DNA from: Thermopetrobacter sp.
Lineage (GTDB): Bacteria; Pseudomonadota; Alphaproteobacteria; Rhizobiales; Aestuariivirgaceae
Direction of reading: 5' to 3'
Assembly (NCBI GenBank): GCA_011374735.1
Contig: DRPD01000317.1
Location: 1 to 8,049 of the forward strand
DNA length: 8,049 nt
Made by a program: the position numbers and the translations under genes. Positions 3,860 to 8,049 of the stretch are shown here, one piece after another. Below the pieces are notes generated by a model. The model made no database searches and had not been told where the DNA came from. It was given only the letters and a program-made list of their open reading frames with translations. Each line of letters starts with the position of its first letter. Positions within the stretch are counted from its first letter, which is position 1.

Positions 3860-5407
3860 TCAGGAGTTGAGCAGTTTTTTCTCCCTGCGGCGCTGCACCG
3901 AGGAGGGAATGCCCATCGCCTCGCGATATTTGGCCACCGTGCGGCGGGCGATCTCCACCCCCTGTTCGCGCAAGATGTCGACGATGCGATCGTCGGACAG
4001 CACCGATTCGGGCGTTTCGGCGTCGATCAAGCGGCGGATCTTGTGGCGCACCGCCTCCGCGGAAACGCTGTCACCGTCACTGGTGGCGATGGCGGTGGTG
4101 AAGAAATATTTCATCTCGAACAACCCGCGCGGCGTCGCCATATACTTGTTGGAGGTGACCCGCGAGATGGTCGATTCATGCATGTTGACGGCCTCCGACA
4201 CGTCCTTCAGCGTCAGCGGCCGCAGCGCATCGACGCCTTGGCGCAGGAAGGCGTCCTGACGGCGCACGATCTCGCGCGACACCACGAGGATGGTGCGGGC
4301 CCGCTGATCGAGGCTCTTGACCAGCCAGTTGGCCGAGGCCAGGCAGTCGGAGATGTATTCCCTGTCCTCCTCGCGCCGCGCCGAGGCGGCGACGGTGGCG
4401 TAATACTGGTTGTTGACCAGCACCTTCGGCAGCGTCTCGCCGTTCAGTTCCACCGCCCAGCCGCCCTCCGCGGTGGCCCGCACGAACACGTCCGGCACCA
4501 CCGGCTGCACCGTCAGCGGCCCGATCACGCCGCCGGGGCGCGGATTGAGGCGCTGGATCAGCGCCAGCTTCTGCGGCAGTTCTTCGCGGTCGATTCCGCA
4601 CCGCCGCGCCAGCTTCGCGAAATCGCGCTTCGCCAGCAGTTCCAGATGGTCGATCAGGCGCTCCATGGGCGCGTCGAGCAGCCCCTGCTCGCGCAATTGC
4701 AGCTTCAGGCATTCGCCCAGATCGCGGGCGAACACGCCGGGCGGATCCAGGCCCTGCATCTTCTCCAGCACCCGCTCCACCTGATCCACGGACGTGCCCA
4801 GCCGCGCGGCGATCTCCGTCAGTGGCTCGCGCAGGTAGCCGGCCTCGTCCAGCATGCCGATCAGATAATGGCCGATCAGCCGCTCAGGGGGGTCGCTCAG
4901 CACCAGCGGCAGCTGCTCCTGCAGATGCTCCGCCAGCGTGGCGACGCGGCCCACGGTTTCCTCCAGCGTGCGCCCCTCGCCGTCGGCCGGCCCGGCCGGC
5001 CCGCGCCCGGCGCCGCCCCCTTGCCAGGCCATGTCGGGCCTCGGCGCGGCCGGCGTTTCCGGCTGCGGCAGGTCGGCGGGCGTGTCGTCATAGAGCACGT
5101 CGGCGTCGGCGTCGAGCGCCTCCATCTGAGAAGCCCCGCCACCGTCACCCAGGGCAGTGTCCAGGTCGGGCGTGTCCACGGCCCGCGGCGTCTCCTCGCC
5201 GGGCGGTGCCGTGTCCGGCTCGCGGCGGCGGTTTTCCGGTTCGTCCAGATCGGTGCGCTCCAGCAGCGGGTTGCGCTCCAGCTCCGCCTCCACGAACGCC
5301 TGCAACTCGATGTTCGACATCTGCAACAGGCGGATCGCCTGCTGCAATTGCGGCGTCATGACAAGGCTCTGGCCCTGCCGCATTTCCAGTTTCTGGCGCA
5401 ACGCCAT
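3860..5407 (-). CDS. rpoN: RNA polymerase sigma-54 factor RpoN
   Basis: A 515-residue sigma-54. The Gln/Leu-rich activator-interacting region I is at the N-terminus (MALRQKLEMRQGQSLVMTPQ, then LQQAIRLLQMSNIEL). A variable acidic, Pro/Gly-rich region II covers about 52-150; the core-binding region follows. The helix-turn-helix is at about 400-420 (LKDVSEAVNMHESTISRVTS), and a perfect RpoN box ARRTVAKYRE lies at 487-496. Sigma-54 directs RNA polymerase to -24/-12 promoters and needs AAA+ activators such as NtrC. The frame extends upstream to an ATG at 5482, but that codon overlaps the TATAAT element; the start at 5407 matches the conserved N-terminus and has GGGAGA 9 nt upstream. It heads rpoN-hpf-ptsN, but lptA/lptB are not immediately upstream; the divergent groES is there instead. 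Confidence 0.97.
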   Translation of the reverse strand: MALRQKLEMRQGQSLVMTPQLQQAIRLLQMSNIELQAFVEAELERNPLLERTDLDEPENRRREPDTAPPGEETPRAVDTPDLDTALGDGGGASQMEALDADADVLYDDTPADLPQPETPAAPRPDMAWQGGGAGRGPAGPADGEGRTLEETVGRVATLAEHLQEQLPLVLSDPPERLIGHYLIGMLDEAGYLREPLTEIAARLGTSVDQVERVLEKMQGLDPPGVFARDLGECLKLQLREQGLLDAPMERLIDHLELLAKRDFAKLARRCGIDREELPQKLALIQRLNPRPGGVIGPLTVQPVVPDVFVRATAEGGWAVELNGETLPKVLVNNQYYATVAASARREEDREYISDCLASANWLVKSLDQRARTILVVSREIVRRQDAFLRQGVDALRPLTLKDVSEAVNMHESTISRVTSNKYMATPRGLFEMKYFFTTAIATSDGDSVSAEAVRHKIRRLIDAETPESVLSDDRIVDILREQGVEIARRTVAKYREAMGIPSSVQRRREKKLLNS

Positions 5408-5480
5408 GATGAGCAATCTCCCGCCAACGGGCAAACCGCCGCGCCGCGCCGGCATGATGACCGGCGGCGCGATGGCCGGC

Positions 5481-5511
5481 ATTATAGCGCAGATAGCTTA
5501 AAAGGCGTAAA
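5481..5511 (-). promoter_or_regulatory. Candidate rpoN promoter
   Basis: On the minus strand a perfect TATAAT (5486-5481) is preceded by TTTACG (5511-5506), a four-of-six -35 at a long 19-nt spacing. Initiation would be near 5474, giving a leader of about 67 nt before the ATG at 5407. The element excludes the upstream in-frame ATG at 5482 as the translation start. Confidence 0.5.
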
Positions 5512-5583
5512 TGCGCGCCGCGCCCGTCGGCGCCAGGTGCCGCCACGCCGTTAACCCACGGCCGATTTTGCCGCCCGGGGGAC

Positions 5584-5611
5584 TTGACGCGGCGCGGCGC
5601 GGCTCCTATCT
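5584..5611 (+). promoter_or_regulatory. groESL promoter
   Basis: TTGACG (5584-5589), 16-nt spacer, CTATCT (5606-5611). With the preceding C the -35 reads CTTGAC, so either the housekeeping sigma factor or an RpoH-type heat-shock sigma (CTTG -35) could use it; sequence alone does not decide. The predicted start near 5618 lies just upstream of the CIRCE operator, so HrcA binding would cover the initial transcribed region. Confidence 0.65.
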
Positions 5612-5628
5612 CCCATCGCGGACGGCCG

Positions 5629-5655
5629 CTGGCACTCCTCTTAAGAGAGTGCTGA
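5629..5655 (+). promoter_or_regulatory. CIRCE operator (HrcA binding site)
   Basis: The arms CTGGCACTC (5629-5637) and GAGTGCTGA (5647-5655) are separated by exactly 9 nt. Against the CIRCE consensus TTAGCACTC-N9-GAGTGCTAA the left arm matches 7 of 9 and the right arm 8 of 9, including the invariant GCACTC/GAGTGC core. CIRCE is bound by the HrcA repressor, whose activity depends on GroESL, giving feedback control of the chaperonin operon. hrcA itself is not in the window. Confidence 0.95.
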
Positions 5656-5667
5656 CAGGCCGCTTGT

Positions 5668-5692
5668 CGCGTCCCCGCCCCGGCGGGGCGCG
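5668..5692 (+). other. GC-rich stem-loop in the groES 5' leader
   Basis: CCCCGC (5673-5678) pairs with GCGGGG (5683-5688) around a CCCG loop, extended by CGCG/CGCG (5668-5671 with 5689-5692) across a single bulged T5672. It lies in the predicted leader between CIRCE and the ribosome binding site GAAGGGAG (5736-5743), which it does not cover. There is no T-tract, so it is not an intrinsic terminator. Confidence 0.55.
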
Positions 5693-5751
5693 TGTCAATC
5701 GTCAATTGCCAGATCGACCATTTCGACAGTGACCTGAAGGGAGTGACAGAC

Positions 5752-6039
5752 ATGGGTTTCCGTCCTTTGCATGATCGTGTCGTCGTCCGCCGCATCGAGG
5801 AGGACAACAAGACGGCCGGCGGCATCATCATTCCGGACACCGCCAAGGAGAAGCCGCAGCAGGGCGAGGTGCTGGCCGTCGGCCCCGGAGCGCGCGACGA
5901 GAACGGCAAGCTGGTGCCCCTCGACGTGAAGAAGGGGGACAAGGTGCTGTTCGGCAAATGGTCCGGCTCCGAAGTGACCATCGACGGCGAGGAGCTGCTG
6001 ATCATGAAGGAATCCGACATCCTCGGCATTCTCGACTGA
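5752..6039 (+). CDS. groES: Co-chaperonin GroES
   Basis: A 95-residue GroES, the standard length. It begins [12 protein letters not shown], contains the mobile loop (about 16-33) with the hydrophobic tripeptide III at 25-27 that docks on the GroEL apical domain, and ends with the typical [11 protein letters not shown] GroES heptamer caps the GroEL ring to close the folding chamber in the cytoplasm. The frame is open upstream to an ATG at 5692, but the start at 5752 fits the conserved N-terminus and has GAAGGGAG 8 nt upstream. It is the first gene of groES-groEL (70-bp gap), preceded by a promoter and a CIRCE site, so HrcA control is expected. Confidence 0.98.
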   Translation: MGFRPLHDRVVVRRIEEDNKTAGGIIIPDTAKEKPQQGEVLAVGPGARDENGKLVPLDVKKGDKVLFGKWSGSEVTIDGEELLIMKESDILGILD

Positions 6040-6061
6040 GGGGCGGCCATCGCCTTTTTGA

Positions 6062-7750
<1,689 letters not shown>

Positions 7751-7779
7751 TCGCCCCACTTCAGATCACGCCAATGAAG

Positions 7780-7809
7780 AACCCCGGAGCATCCCGCTCC
7801 GGGGTTTCC
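7780..7809. terminator. Terminator between convergent groEL and purH, probably bidirectional
   Basis: An 11-bp perfect stem AACCCCGGAGC (7780-7790) with GCTCCGGGGTT (7796-7806) and a 5-nt loop, 29 nt past the groEL stop. T-rich sequence follows on both strands (TTTCCTGTT reading right, TTCTTCATT reading left), though neither tract is pure T. It probably ends groESL transcription and the purH transcript coming from the other side. Confidence 0.75.
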
Positions 7810-7830
7810 TGTTAAGGGGCGTTGGATGCA

Positions 7831-8049
7831 TCAATGGCGGAAGTGGCGCATGCCGGTGAACACCATGGCCAGGCCCTTCTCGTCGGCCGCCGCGATCACC
7901 TCCTCGTCGCGGATCGAGCCGCCAGGCTGGATGACCGCCGTGGCGCCCGCTTCAGCGGCCTGCAGCAGGCCGTCGGCGAACGGGAAGAAGGCGTCGGAGG
8001 CGACCACCGATCCCGTCACCTCAAGTCCCGCCTGTTCGGCCTTGATCAC
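7831..8049 (-). CDS. purH: Bifunctional AICAR formyltransferase/IMP cyclohydrolase PurH, C-terminal part only
   Basis: The last 72 codons of purH; the rest lies beyond the right window edge, so no start can be assigned. The residues match the very conserved PurH C-terminus: [11 protein letters not shown], then [14 protein letters not shown] and the ending [14 protein letters not shown]. PurH catalyses the last two steps of IMP synthesis; this part belongs to the formyltransferase domain, which converts AICAR to FAICAR with 10-formyltetrahydrofolate. The gene converges on groEL with the hairpin at 7780-7806 between them. No frameshift or internal stop is seen in the visible part. Confidence 0.96.
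   Translation of the reverse strand: MIKAEQAGLEVTGSVVASDAFFPFADGLLQAAEAGATAVIQPGGSIRDEEVIAAADEKGLAMVFTGMRHFRH

Larger units (their letters stand above)
5408..5751. other. Divergent regulatory region between rpoN and groES
   Basis: This 344-bp gene-free stretch carries the rpoN promoter on the minus strand and the groES promoter, CIRCE operator and leader hairpin on the plus strand. The -10 elements are about 120 bp apart and back to back. Bases about 5512-5583 are GC-rich and show no further motif that I can support. Confidence 0.8.

Noticed and set aside
5408..5482. N-terminal extension of RpoN from ATG 5482
   Set aside because: The codon overlaps the TATAAT element, and the extra residues precede the conserved region I start at 5407.
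4043..5554. 503-codon plus-strand frame opposite rpoN
   Set aside because: An Arg/Gln/His-rich shadow with no domain; the opposite strand encodes a complete sigma-54.

Overview
The window is GC-rich bacterial chromosome, most likely from an alphaproteobacterium. The evidence is the RpoN C-terminus (a perfect RpoN box followed by the alphaproteobacterial-type IPSSVQRRREK tail), a one-domain-per-gene rpoN-hpf-ptsN cluster with a long-form HPF, a GroEL beginning MSAKEV, and promoters of the form TTGAC-N16-CTATCT. I cannot name a genus. Everything here is core chromosomal; no transposase, integrase, phage gene or CRISPR array is visible.

Layout. Bases 1-34 are the intrinsic terminator of an upstream gene outside the window. 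A MutT-type Nudix hydrolase follows (88-498, +). Bases 499-1143 hold no convincing gene but are unusually structured: a C-rich 10/20-bp repeat, an AT-rich inverted repeat with three phased TTATAAG octamers, a G-rich 10-bp repeat, a candidate promoter, and 2.2 tandem copies of an 85-bp unit containing the 5' end of the tRNA that follows. tRNA-Ser(GGA) is at 1144-1233 (+). Then come mscL (1516-1923, +) with a strong terminator, and def (2026-2541, +), whose promoter overlaps the U-tract of that terminator and whose mRNA is probably leaderless.

On the minus strand, reading right to left, lie rpoN (5407-3860), hpf (3692-3075) and ptsN (3010-2543): sigma-54, the long ribosome hibernation factor and EIIA-Ntr. 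This is the conserved nitrogen/stress cluster, but without lptA-lptB directly upstream. ptsN converges on def with one base between the stop codons. From a shared 344-bp divergent region, groES (5752-6039) and groEL (6110-7750) run on the plus strand, with a promoter, a CIRCE operator for HrcA and a GC-rich leader hairpin. A probably bidirectional terminator separates groEL from the 3' end of purH (minus, 7831 to beyond the window edge).

The genes are mainly housekeeping and stress functions: nucleotide-pool sanitation, osmotic safety valve, N-terminal protein maturation, alternative sigma factor with its PTS-Ntr partner, ribosome dimerisation, chaperonin and purine synthesis. The least explained DNA is 499-1143, especially the tRNA-derived tandem repeat and the phased palindrome.
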